Assembly (NCBI GenBank): GCA_963969395.1
Contig: OZ017804.1
Span: 3,224,001-3,288,000 of the forward strand
DNA length: 64,000 bases
Source: Pseudoscleropodium purum
Taxonomy: Eukaryota > Streptophyta > Bryopsida > Hypnales > Brachytheciaceae
Reading direction: 5' to 3'
The notes beneath the pieces were generated by a model, which was not told where the DNA came from, searched no databases, and was given only the letters and a program-made list of their open reading frames with translations. Positions within the stretch are counted from its first letter, which is position 1; each line of letters begins with the position of its first letter. Both the position numbers and the translations under genes were made by a program. Below are positions 22,632-34,112 of this stretch, in pieces.

Positions 22632-24765
22632 TTAGTTCAATGGGGTCGTTTCAGACCGCTGCTTGGATTGAAGAGCAAGGCGAGCATCCCTCTCTTTCTC
22701 ATACTCCCGTACATCAGAACGTTGGAGGAAGGCAACTTTATCCAGATACTTGTCCCCGCTTTTCTTGTAAGCCTCAAGCTCATCTTCTAATCCCTTCTCT
22801 TCTTTAAACTGCCCCCAATCCTTTCTACTTCTATCCAAAATGTTGGGCTTCTGCTTTTTACTAATCTGCTGCAAGAGGCTATCCAATCCTGATGACGAGG
22901 AGGCCTGCATCTCTGACTTTCGTCTCAATGCTTGGGCACCCTTAGAATCGTCAGATGCCTTAGAAATTGAGGTAGTGGTGGTATCAGCTCCTTCTCTTAG
23001 CCTACTGAGCACCTCCTTAACCTGCGAGGCAAGTGTGCATGATAAGCTTAATACCGTGCAAAGAGATCAAGGGATCTGATGAAGCTGCGTTCCCTTCCAT
23101 AGAAACCCTAACACCATAAAATACAGCAAAGTAAGCACTAGAGTAGCCAAAACCAGCAGCGTGAGCAAAGCCCATCCGTCACTCGCATCACAACCACTTG
23201 AATAACAGAAGCAGTAACAAGGACATGAAGTTCCCACTTCATCCCTAAAAGCAGAAAAACGGAACCTTCTCATAACTACTGAACATCCAAACACTTTCTC
23301 CTTGCCAGCTCGTACGTGCTCCACTGGTCAGACGTGACCCTAAATTCTATCTATACGTGTTGCAAGTAAATCATTTAGGAAGCTCAAAGTCAAGAAATGA
23401 ACCAACAGCAAGAAGAAATCGTACCCTATATGTTTGAAGAGTAGAAAGTTGTTCTGAAAGTTAACACAATCATCAACTATAAGCTTTCCAAAGGGAATCC
23501 TATTTTCTAGAACGGGTACTGAGAAGTTAACACATGTCAAAATAGTAGCTAGCGTAATATTAACCTGCAAAATATTTGCACGTTCCATACAGTATGTTGC
23601 TTCAGCACAATGTCGGCCCCTGAGAAGGTATCATATGAAGGAAGTGAGACTTACTTTTAAATCCGATAAAGGAGCAGTACGACTTTCCTTTGCTTCCGCT
23701 TGGGCTTGATCAACAATAACCTGACTATCCTTAAGAACACCGTTGCCAGCGTTCCCGCTTGTTAGCTTCGGTAGTTTCTCCCCGTTTACCTGCCCTGGCT
23801 TTTGAATCGCTGATCCCTTTGCTGGTACAAGTCCGAGACTTACCATCCAACTCTGCACAGCCATTTCCCATCTAAGCACGAACTTCTAACCAAATGGGTG
23901 TTCACAAAGTAGAAACAAACATGAATTCGATAGGTGTTGGAACTTGCAAAGCTTACCGGCACAGATTTGGATGGTTTGTTGGGCTTTGAGACCTTCTGCA
24001 CTTTGGGCAAGCCCACCTTGGCTGGTAAGGAGTCTTTTCCTTTGAGCTCCTCCCAGATGGAATTAATCTTCGCTCTCATTGCTGCCCTTTCATCTACATT
24101 GAAAATCACACATTCAGCGTCAGGAAGTACGAACACTCAAAAAACTGTAGCTAGTTTATTACAAAGTGGAAGAAAATTGCGGTAATCTAGGCCCAAACCA
24201 AGCAATCTCTCTTGCAACATGACCAAACATTTCACAATTGACTGCTGACATATTGGCAGTTCATACCAGCACCAATCCACACTCAAATCACCATATAGGA
24301 CCAATTTGATAAACTAGGGTTTGCTGAGACACCCAATCTAATCTCGTTCTTCACCCGATATCCAGTTTTCTCCGCACTGCTGAGGCATATCCCACACGCT
24401 CACCACCAAGATTCCAACAACGGAAAGAAAAAAGCCACGAAACAACGAAGAACAAGAAAAAAAATCACAGAGTGCCACATAGGAACTCATTTGATCAAAC
24501 TAGGGTTTGCTAGAAAACAAGCGTAATCTAGCGCTCCAACTGATCAATCCCCACCACTTTTCGCACTGCGAACGTGCACTCCAACCAAAACTACACCCTA
24601 CCCACCGAAATCACAACAACACCAAAAAAACGCAACCATAATATGAACAAACACGGAAAAGGATGAGCAGAGCACACCGCTGCTATGATTCTCACTCGTA
24701 CTATTCGTGCCTTCCGGTTTCAAAGACACATCGCCATCTCCGTTCCGCTCGGCCGAGTCCGCCAT
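22632..24765 (-). CDS. SWC5: SWC5/BCNT (CFDP1) subunit of the SWR1 chromatin-remodelling complex, 4 exons
   Basis: Exons on the minus strand: about 24765-24678, 24093-23957, 23852-23655, 23021-22632, giving about 270 residues. SWC5 is the BCNT-family subunit of SWR1, which exchanges H2A for H2A.Z in nucleosomes; it acts in the nucleus. The C-terminal BCNT-C domain (about residues 186-256) is nearly canonical: LDSLLQQISKKQKPNILD, then SRKDWGQFKEEKGLEDELE, then YKKSGDKYLDKVAFLQRSD and REYEKERDARLA. The N-terminal helix ERAAMRAKINSIWEELKG (about residues 31-48) fits the conserved BCNT N-terminal segment. Residues between are Lys/Ser/Pro-rich. The ATG at 24765 has a strong context (GCGGCCATGGCG) and is the first ATG in frame. 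The donor of exon 1 is uncertain: I used GTGTGC after 24678 for phase; GTGAGA after 24696 is an alternative with the same phase. Introns 2 and 3 have clean GTAAGC/GTAAGT donors. Confidence 0.93.
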
Positions 24766-25140
24766 GGCCGCGGCCGCCTCTTCAACGCAATACAGAGCGG
24801 CACTTCTCGACCTCTGTACCACCACAACCAGCAGAAAGAGAAACCCAAACTTTCAAACGAAATACGAATTTTCTGTTTCTGAAGACCGTCTGTAAACGGC
24901 GATTGCGGATCTGTGTAGTGTGATTGAAGTCTTGGAGGCAGCAGCGCGACAGCACGAAAAACTCTTTCAAACCGGAGACGGCATTTGGAGTTCCTTCCAT
25001 TAGGGCAGGGACGACGGACCAACAAAACGGGCACGGGCCGGGCCACCGGGCCTCCCGGTCATCGGTGGGGTCGCTGGGATCCCGGAAACTTTCAAATTAC
25101 TATAATTTTTTTAACAAAAAAATGAAGAAAATTCATATCA
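24766..25140 (-). promoter_or_regulatory. Upstream and 5' untranslated region of SWC5
   Basis: A GC-rich block (about 24900-25090) directly upstream of the SWC5 start, ending abruptly at the AT-rich family B repeat near 25141. No other gene is seen, so it most likely carries the promoter. No specific element could be assigned. Confidence 0.4.
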
Positions 25141-26330
25141 AATACCAAAAATACTTAAAAAATATGAAATTTTTCTCATAGATGTATATCATAGTGTAGA
25201 ACATCATGGTATAAACCAAAGTTACAGTGTCACTTTAAAATTAGAAAATCAACAAACTATGGTTGTAGGTCCAAAATTCACATCACTACAAGAGAAAGGG
25301 GTATTTTAAGTGAGTTTTGGAGTATAGTCCTAAAAATAAGATTTTAAGTAATGACCTTTAAGGAGATTTTCAACAAAATTTTATAGAAAACACATGTATT
25401 TCTAGTAAATTTTTGCTGAAAATCTCCTTAAAGATCATTACTTAAAATCTTATGTCTATGACTATATTTAAAAACTCATTTAAAACACCCCTTTCTCTTG
25501 TAGTGTATTGCTATAAAATATAGAAATTTTCAAATTTTTCAAATTTTTCAATTGGAGTAGAAACAAAACTTCATAAGATTCATTTCATTAGTTAAACTCA
25601 AATTCAAAAAACATTGTTTTTATGGCTCAAATTTGCATTTTAAAAAAAGAGCAAAAAAGGGCCTAAATACACTACAAGGGGGTTCCATGGACTTTGCAAT
25701 ACTATTCATTGAAAATGTACTTAAGTACCCTCTAAATAAATAAATTGAATGAAAAAATATTTGTTTCCATCCTATAGTACCAAATGAAGTCATTCATTGC
25801 ACACTTAGTGTCCTCAATAGTATTACAAAGATAAAAGAAGAGTTGGTCAATATGAAAATCATTTGTTTTAATAGCATATGAATTGTTGGCTTAAAAAAAA
25901 TTCAAAAACATTCATTAGAACTCAAACTACTATAGAAGAATTCCCCTTTTCACATAAAATTTTGAGGATGAATAATTGCACTTTTGTCCTACATGAAGAG
26001 ATTCTTTGTCATTAATTTATTATCCAAAAAACATTTGCCACAACATTTTATAGGTTAACCTTGTAATATGATTGCATTCAATAAATGTCCAATGGATGAC
26101 AAAGAATCTTTCCATTTGAGGCAAAAGTGTGGATGTTCATCTTTGGAATCTCATACAAAAAGGAGAGGTCTTGCACAATAGCTTGACCTTCAATGAGTGC
26201 TTTTGGTGTGATTTTGTTGATGATTCACATTGTACCATAAAATATTTCCATGATGACTAGCCCATCTTTATAACTAAAGGTTAAATATGACAAATCATCC
26301 ATAGCATTGATATTTAATATCATGTGTTCT
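25141..26330 (+). repeat. Family B dispersed repeat, interrupted by a CACTA MITE
   Basis: 25141-25283 and 25506-25700 together match 17866-18100 and the reverse complement of 12700-12907, with the interruption at the point where the other copies read AAATTGTAATAAAA. The part from about 25950 to 26330 also resembles 38790-39060 (CCAATGGATGACAA(A/G)GAAT, GGAATCTCATAC/GGAATTTTATTG, AGGTCTT words). A pair of inverted words containing CACTTTTG and GATTCTTTGTCAT (about 25978-26012 and 26096-26131) is present. The right boundary is approximate. Confidence 0.6.
25284..25505. mobile_element. CACTA-type MITE, 222 bp, nested in family B
   Basis: Begins CACTACAAGAGAAAGGGG and ends with the reverse complement of the same 18-mer. 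The two halves (about 25284-25384 and 25405-25505) are inverted copies of each other over most of their length, making a foldback. CACTA at the very ends is the signature of the En/Spm (CMC) superfamily, which makes 3-bp target duplications; here CAT (25281-25283) and TAT (25506-25508) flank the element, one mismatch apart. Removing element plus one triplet restores the sequence seen in other family B copies. It is non-coding and would need a CACTA transposase in trans. Confidence 0.85.
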
Positions 26331-26439
26331 ATCAATTTTTGTATTACATTTTCTTTTAAAGTTTATTTGGTATATAAAAATGACAAAATATTCATAAAAA
26401 AATTTTAATTCCTAAGATATGAAAACCTATTATTATAAA

Positions 26440-27325
26440 AGAAAAAAAACACTTAAAACTGCTATTTTTTGTTCCAATGTACTAAACTATTAAATTTTTA
26501 TTTTTGTCAAAATTTAATCTCAAAATCTTGCACTAGATATGTTGAAGAATATCTAGAAGAAATTTTAGAAACTTTGACGATGTAGATTGCAAGATATCTT
26601 CATTTAAACTAAAAAAAACAAGTTTTTTGTGCAACTCCCAAGATGCAATTTTTTGACTTTGAATATTTTTCACAACAAATTTTGAATTAAGAAATAATTG
26701 TATTTGAGAATGGAATTTTGAGTATAAAAAACTAAAGGAAAAAACCTTAATTTTCATTCCAAAAAAATTGTTATGTAGAAGTAGGTGTGAGATTGATGAA
26801 AAAACTAAATCTTTAATAGCTCTAAAATGGAATCGAAACACTCTAATTGTAATGGTGAGATTGTTCTAGAAAACAAATTTGATGCTTTCAAATACCTTTT
26901 TTTGAAAGATTGTGAAAATTGCACTTTGAGATGAATCCTATAAGTCATTTTTTCAAAAAGATGCTTAAATTGTCCAAAATTCAAGTCAGATTGTCTATAA
27001 CTTTTTCATCACTAGTCCAAATAGAATGAATCAAATCTTTCTAATTTGTCAAAAGTATTTTCTATTAGGAATATAATTTTAAGAAAATTATTTTGACTTT
27101 TTGTGATTTTTTTGTGCCATCCGATGATCATTGTATTGGACTTAGGGTGGCATAACTTTTGCTTTGGGGCACTGATTAGAATAAAAAAATTATATTCTCT
27201 ACAAGTTAATGTGTTTCTTCCATCTTCAAAATTTAAAAAAAAATCATATCAAAATTGAGATCATAGGAACTTGCTTGAACTTTATAGTGTCTTCTAAAAG
27301 GACACTTGGTCCTTTAGGGATTAAA
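26440..27325 (+). repeat. Family A element
   Basis: Follows the same order as 5605-6570: TAGATTGCAAGATAT block, GTAGAAGTAGGTGTGA block, ATAGCTCTAA block, CATTTTTTCAAAAAGATG, TAGTCCAAATAGAATGAATC, and a right terminus near GGTCCTTTAGGGATTAA at about 27308-27324. It lacks the internal inverted duplication. No coding frame is present. Confidence 0.6.
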
Positions 27326-28229
27326 ATTAAAACTAGAACTTTGCGGTCTTGCTCTGTACAACCATCAATGATTGTATTGCAAATACAAGATAATCATTTT
27401 TATGTATTATTTATCCTTTAAAAGAAATAAAGCCAACATCTATGGGAAAAGAGACATTGCAAACACACACTTTAAAAAAAATAACTAATAAAAAAACTTT
27501 TCTTTTTTCCCAATGACAATGATACCATGTACTTAAGTTTCATATTTCAATCCAAGTATAAAAAAACCTTTGATATAAATATCAACAACAAAATTTAAAG
27601 TCAAATAAAGGTGAAAATAAAGTATTGGCAAATATTCTTTTTAAATAAAAGTAATGACTCAATGTCTTGGTGTTCAAAGTGTTTTATAATTCAATTTTTT
27701 TATTTTCAATTTTTGAGGAAGTGCAAAGATAGGGATCATTTGTGAGGATCTCCACCACATGCAAGAACCCAATTCCCAATGTTCAACCCTTAGAGATACT
27801 TTTCATTGGAGAGCTAGAATTGTAGGAACTAGAAGGGGCCTGGAGGTAGTTTAGACATCCAATTTTTTCCACTCAGCTTGCCTCTCTGACATGTAAATTG
27901 CCCATTTCAGCTCACTACAATGCAATGGACATGCATTGTGCAAATTTTGCATAGTGATTTACATTGTTTTTTTCCTTCAAGTAACCCCTCTAGACTTCTG
28001 TCCAAACCCTCCAACTCTACGAAGTTGAAATGCAAGGGTTGGATGCTAGAGGGGGTGTTGAAGAGGAGATTGGAGCTCTAAAAGAAAAAAAAAACATGTG
28101 AAGGGATCCGGAATGGAGTTTCACTCTCTTCCCTATGGAAAATAGCTTTTATAGTTTTGTAGGTGTAAAAAGATCTATCACAAGGTGGCTATAAGAAATT
28201 AACAAAGTTGGGCAACAACAAAACTATGG
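27326..28229. other. Intergenic DNA, nothing recognised
   Basis: No gene recognised. An AGAGGGGGTGTTGAAGAGG word at about 28048-28066 resembles a polypurine tract next to a TGTTGA retroelement end, but no matching second LTR was found. Confidence 0.35.
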
Positions 28230-28410
28230 CTATGTTGCAAGAGATGGTAAGAAGCTCAAATTTTTGGGCAAGTTTGATGCCATTTGGTTAGAACCATATT
28301 GAATTATGAAATCATATCCAATGACACCATATAATTAGCAATGCTAAATGGGACTTATTTTCCAATATGTATGAAAGGTGAGCGGTGCAAGGTTTACCAT
28401 GTGTGACCAT
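28230..28410 (+). pseudogene. Relic of a Ty3/gypsy-type pol C-terminus
   Basis: A frame change is needed, but the translation contains ARDGKKLKFLGKFDAIWLEPY, stop, then SNDTI, stop, LAMLNGTYFPICMKGERCKV and YH. This pattern (LGPY...I...SNDTY.LA.L.G...F....NG.RLK.YH) is the tail after the integrase in many Ty3/gypsy elements. It has at least two stops and a frameshift, and no other retroelement domain lies nearby, so it is an old fragment. Confidence 0.5.
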
Positions 28411-30079
28411 GTAAGCCCAATGGAAAGGCTTTTAGCCTACAAGCTTCAAGATTCTACGTCCATTGCATTCTCATGAATGCCCCGTAGATGGACAACATCT
28501 GGGAACCACCACATTGAATCACAACTTAAAACTAGATGAAATTACTAATATTTTTAGATGAAATTACAAGTTAGGAATTATTAGTTGTATGAATTTAAGC
28601 TATAAATAAATCATAAACTCATGGATTTTCTAATAGGTAGGAATAGGAATTCTATAATAAAGGTATGAGCTTTAGGAATTGCAATTATGTGAGGATGATG
28701 TGGAAAGTTTAGAAAAATAATTAGGAATCTTGAATAAAAAAGAAAGTATGTAAAAATGTGAATTTAATTAAAATAGGCAAATGGAGAAATGTAGGGAAAT
28801 TGGAAATAAAATACGAAATGAAGAAAATTGCATGAAAAATGAATTGGAAATTTAAAACTCAAATATAAAATATACAAAACAAATTAGTAGAGTTAGAATA
28901 ACTTTTAAAACACTAGCATTATAAAAGGCACCCTTAAATAGCAGAAAGATAATAAAGTAGTAAAATTTACAATAAAATAGTGCGTTTTGTAGAAAAATTG
29001 TGTAGTTTCTTGCAATTTAGTGTAGGGATGAAATTTTAATGGATGAATCTTTGAACTAATGGCTCTTAATGTGGGAAACGCAAACACAAGATTGAGAGAG
29101 GAATAGAAAACAAGAGGGCTTCTAACCCTAAAAAATTAGGGTTAGAAGCCCTCTTGTTTTCTATTCCTCTCTCAATCTTGTGTTTGCGTTTTCTGAAATC
29201 TCTTAAAAAAATAATGTCAAAAATGGAGTAGTAAGTTGTTAATGAGTTTAGAGAGATGATGGAAGTGATGGGATTCAAATAATATTCTGCATAAACTTTT
29301 TTCCTATATGATTGTGAGAGAAAATGGGAGAAATGATTTTAGAGGCTTTGGGAGTTAGAATGAGCTAATTGAATTTTGGGAATAGGGGTTTGGAATTAGA
29401 CTTAAGAGGGTTGAGTGTGCAAACTATTCACTCATTTACATAAGGATGTCAAGTAGGAGGCTCAAATTATGACAGGGCATTTTGAATGGACCCTATAAAA
29501 GGGCCAAAAAGTGTGCAAAGAATTTTCAAAATGGATGGTTTTTTTTAACAACAAAAAATACCATTGGTAGCGCTTCATTTTAGGACAGTAATGATTTCAA
29601 AATTGTGAGTATGATAAGCAGTATTGGGTCATTCTTCATTTTATAATATACTTAGCCTAAAATACATTTGTACTACAGAAAGTGCATTGCTTTCTTATAT
29701 ACAATGAATAAGGAATTATATGAAAGTGCCTAGTACATCATTTTGAGACTCCTATTTAGTTTTCAAAATAGTCATTTTACAAAAAAGTACTATTAAATGC
29801 AAATACAACTATGGACATCTTTTATAGTATGTGGGCACTCTTTTTGTTGCAATGGCCGTCAAAATGCTAAACTCTTGTGAATAGCTTTATAAAGATAATT
29901 GAAATGTCATTAAGAATATTTAATATGTATCCCATGACATGGTGATTGGGCCTTTATTTCTAGAGTAGTCCTATGCAAAATCCCCATGATTGAAAGTGAA
30001 GCTTAGTGTCCAATGCACCTCCTTCCATAGCTACAATACTCCTATGAACTGATTAGAGGTAATAGAGCATGCATCATGA
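28411..30079. other. Intergenic DNA around a large palindrome
   Basis: Apart from the palindrome at 29076-29191 no gene or RNA was recognised. Confidence 0.45.
29076..29191. repeat. 116-bp palindrome: 56-bp perfect arms, 4-nt loop
   Basis: 29076-29131 and 29136-29191 are exact reverse complements by eye; the loop is AAAA (29132-29135). The arms contain the telomere-like word AACCCTAA next to the loop. It could be a fold-back duplication, a very short foldback transposon, or a hairpin RNA source. Arms this long and perfect with so short a loop do not look like a conserved microRNA precursor. An assembly or amplification fold-back artefact cannot be excluded. Confidence 0.9.
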
Positions 30080-32060
30080 GGAAAAAAAAATTAGGTTTTA
30101 CTTGAATAGTACTAATATGAGTGACAATTGTGTATTAGAGGAAGGCAACAATGGAGAAGAGGGGAGTTGGTAAAATTATAGAAGCTGGGAAAGTAGTTTG
30201 TCAAACTTTGTAGAAAAAAATGATGATTACGGAGACAATGAAAACACTACATTATTTGAATGGATGGAACGTGAAGCTAATAAACACACATTCCTCAAAA
30301 TGCTAGAACACAAAGACTTTGAAGATAATGATGCACCCCCATTAGATAGCTCATCGCAGTCTATAGCGTCGACCTAAAAAAGTAGTTAGTTGTAGTGCGA
30401 CCCTACAAGACTGCAATACATGGAACAGATGACAACAAAGGATGACAACCTCAACCTTCATAGGCAAAGTCAAAGTCGGTAGACTTGTTAGAGGATACAG
30501 TTGGAGTACTACAATGAAGGAGTGTTGCCTAGACAAGACGCCACATCCTTGCCGTATCAAAGTAGCGGAATCTTTGGGTGGAATCAATAGACGTTATATG
30601 GAGGATTGGGAAGAGGTCATGGTTGAGTTAACTGTTTTAGGAAAAGACATCTTGAATTAGAATTTAGAAAATGTCAAGCCCTAGACTAGAAAAGAGTTAG
30701 GAGTCTATATCTTAAAAGTGTAGCATTATTTTATGGTAATCTACAAAAGCTATACAATACACACAATTACCAACCTCACCAAATTTGGAATTGTGATGAG
30801 AGTGGTGCTTAGTTTGGAAGAGATGGAGGAAATTATGTTATAGCAAAAAGGGGTTGGAGGAATGTACACTTGGTTATTTTTTATTAGAGGGAGTGGATTT
30901 TTGTACTCTCTTATATAAATGCTAAGGGAGAACACACATCAAACTTTTATATAATCAAAGGTTAGAAGAAAAGTGAAAAATTCCTTAAACATACAAGAGA
31001 GGCTGGAGTTGTCATGGCCATGCAATCTAAGACCTAGATGATAAACTATTTATTCAAGGCCTAGATGTGTCACTTTCTTTTTAATCTGGGTTCTTCATAT
31101 GATATTTCTCCAACTTACAGGCATTTATTTATATTAGATGGTCACAAATTCCATGTTACAATGGATGTGATAAAACTTGTTATGTCAAGAGGCTTGGATT
31201 TGTTGACTTTTCTATCCCATACATCCCATGTGGTGCAACCATTTGATGTCAGTTGTTTCAAACCTTTAAACTCTAATTTTGTGCTTACAGAGATAAATAG
31301 ACTCTAAGTCACAAGGGTAAGCTACCTACAAAAGAAGACTTAGCCCAATGGATCTAACATGCTCTACAAAGAGCATTGAGTAGTCAAAACATTACGAAAG
31401 GTTTCTCAACTATAGGTTTCTATCCATTGAATTTATATGCTATGGATTCAAAATGGGCCCTAGTAAAGCTTACAAGCAAATAGCAATAGAAGTAAATACA
31501 TCAACTATGGAAGGAAGTGAATGTGATGTTGAAGAAATGACGACATTAGGCATTGGTAGACTGGGAAATACAAGAGATATTTGATGAAGTTCCTCCTTAT
31601 TTGCCTAATTGCCATCAATAGTACATGAATATTGATGGTGAAGAGGACAATGGTCATGTCAACAACAGTGGTTCTAAAACATTGAGTTCTGGAAAGGAGG
31701 GAACTGATGATCAACAAATAGATGGCCAGGATGCAGTAGATGATCAACAACGACAAGTCAAAAACCATACTTTCAAGGAATTACCAGAACTTTCAATAAT
31801 AGAGGTACTGGTCATCTCAAAGACATGCACCAAACTATGGGTCGAATACCACAATTCTATCCTACTCATAGAAAAAAAATAATATATTTAGCAATTGGAG
31901 CATGTGGTAGCTAGGAAGGAAGAAGCTCCAAAAGAAAAAGAGAGGAAGCAATTAGAGAAGCAAGAATAAGAAGCATAGGAGAAGAGAAACAAAATTGAAG
32001 CAAAAAAAGCTAAGAGTTGAACTAGCTTTATAAAAAAAGAAGCATAAGGAGTTGTAGAGC
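30080..32060 (+). pseudogene. Decayed pogo/Tigger-like DDE_1 transposase
   Basis: Several frames contain DDE_1-superfamily motifs in the right order: IWNCDESGA followed by GRDGGNYVIAKRG (about 30780-30870, first catalytic Asp region), then the frame at 31065-31307 with HLFILDGHKFHV (second Asp), LLTFLSHTSHVVQPFDVS and CFKPL, then LSSQNITKGF and TIGFYPLNLYAMD (about 31370-31450), the usual C-terminal motif of these enzymes. A Lys/Glu-rich coiled-coil-like tail follows (about 31900-32060). Many stops and frameshifts separate the motifs, so the copy is dead. No terminal repeats were found. pogo-type transposases act on TA targets, so a relative could mobilise the TA-flanked TIR families here, which is only inference. 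Confidence 0.75.
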
Positions 32061-33380
32061 TTTAAAAACATCCACGCACTAGGAGATAAATTGCATGTAA
32101 CAATAAAAGCAAATGTCCCTATAGTAGGATTTCAAGCACTATATTGTGGCATTATTTCTAAAGTGTGCAGGAGAAATCAACGACTTGTATTGGAAAAAAG
32201 ACATGCAAAGAAAAGAGGGGAAGATACATGGCAATTATCCCCTTTGCAAGAAGTTTGGCCTTGGCATGCGGCACCAACCAAAGAGCAGCATCCAATGAAC
32301 ACAAGGGCAACATCCATGTATTTTGGTACTAATCTCTAGTCTTCTCATTATCTTCATTGCACAACTACATTAGTATTGGCAACAGCTAAGTCACAAAATC
32401 GAATGCCAATGAGTTACTATAGGATGCAGACATTTCCCTACTAGTTTCAACTTTGAAGTGAAGAATCAACCCTGTAAATGAAAGGTTGCTAGTGAGAAGG
32501 AGAACAAAAAACATAGAAAGCACGACAATCACTAACTGGATCAAAGAAGTTAACAACATTACAACAATGAGGTACCAACAATAAAAAAGGAGCTTCAACA
32601 ATTAGCATCAATATTCGAGAGCAACTCCTGAACATTTTGGTGGATGCTTGATGAAACAAAACAAGTGTTGCAATTAGAAGAGAGGGCCATTGCTGTAGTC
32701 AAGAGCAAAGCTTTCTGTCGAAGCTGCCAAAAAAGCACAGACTAGGACGTCAAGACCAACGGATTCATAGATATGGAGGGTGAGGTTAATGTTACAATGA
32801 CCAAGGAGCATGGAAGCATGGGAGCTCTATTTCAGTCAATCTAATAACAAAGTAGGGGATAATAGAAGAGAGATGCATTACCTCTTCAAGTGCCTTTTAG
32901 AACCTAGAGAGTTCATCATTCTTGTAAGTGTTGTTACTATAGGGGGACTTAGACAATAGTGACCAAAGAGGTGATAACCTAAGCAATGCTTCAATTGCAC
33001 AACACTGCTAATGGATGGTAGGAGTAGGAAAAAAAATGGCCAAACACATTAGTAGAAATTTGAAGGAACTACTCTATATGTCAAGAAAAAGGAGCAACAA
33101 TGTCAATGTGAAGCACGGTTGTAGTAGCCTCCTCTTAAATACTTCTACAGTTGCGGCAATTGACCTCAAATGGTAGCATGTTCATGAATGAGAGCAGGGC
33201 TATGATAGAGGAAGTAAAGAGCTTTGCAACATTTGAAGCAGAGGAGTGCTAAGCAAACTTCCACAATAGCTATCCCTAACGGCTCTCTTTGTTGCTAAGT
33301 TGACTTTTCTCTATACAATTTTGCCAAAGCACAACAAACCCTATACACTTTTGTAATTTCATGGTTGTCATTCTTCAATA
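32061..33380. other. Unassigned sequence downstream of the transposase relic
   Basis: The left part may still be the tail of the transposase relic. No motif was recognised in the rest, and no terminal repeat pairs it with the left side of the relic. Confidence 0.35.
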
Positions 33381-34112
33381 GGGGTGATTGCAAGAAACAC
33401 TTGTCCTTTTTGTGTGTCCCCTTGGTCTCCTTGGAGGTGTTTTCCTTCATAACTTTTGTGGTTTAAGCCCATTTTAGTTGAAATTTGGAAGAAAAGTGCA
33501 TGTTGTTGATCTAGACATTCAATAATTTTTTCAACTTTTTGAAGAATAATTTACTATTTTTAAGGTGGCTCCAATTGGGTATCTACCTTGGTTGTTTTGG
33601 GGGTTCTCAATCCTATTTGGGGACCAAAAATGCAATTCTGAAGCCAAAGTTTTGCCATTTTATAGGTGGGTTAACATTCTAAATACATGTGATGAGATTT
33701 TTGGCAAAGAACTTGGGGAAAGGGTTGCACATGGGTTGAAAGTGAATACTGTTTGTGCAAGCACTATGAAGAGGGAAAAAAAATTTATGATGATTTTTTT
33801 GTTCACATGGGACGAGAAAGAAGATTAGAAAAATGAATCTTTTTCTTTCAATTAAAATTTTTTTTTTTACTATTTTTTGAAAAACAAATTCAAAAGCATC
33901 TATTTTCTTGCATTTTTCTAGGTCTCTTTTGTTGTGCATAACTTTTAGAGATAAATTTTTCTAGGTCTGAATTTTCTCACATATTCTATTATGAATGCTT
34001 TACAAATTATTCGTATTTTCTTATATTTTAAAAAATGATTCTATAAGTCATAATATTGCAGAAAGAAGGCCATTTTAAGCCCAAAAGGACAAATGTTTCT
34101 TGCAATCGCCCA
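33381..34112 (+). mobile_element. Family C non-autonomous TIR element, 732 bp
   Basis: The left end GGGGTGATTGCAAGAAACAC and the right end, read in reverse complement as TGGGCGATTGCAAGAAACAT, form a terminal inverted repeat of about 28 bp that continues TTGTCCTTTT on both sides. TA flanks both ends (33379-33380 and 34113-34114). The body has no transposase. A truncated relative lies at 3000-3361. TA target and non-coding body suggest Tc1/mariner-type mobilisation, which is inference. Confidence 0.75.

Noticed and set aside
24663..25046. Frames of 60-108 codons on both strands around the SWC5 start
   Set aside because: They overlap exon 1 and its promoter, are Arg/Pro-rich because of GC content, and show no domain.
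29076..29191. MicroRNA precursor
   Set aside because: Arms are perfect over 56 bp with a 4-base loop and no mismatches or bulges; this fits a foldback duplication or siRNA hairpin better.
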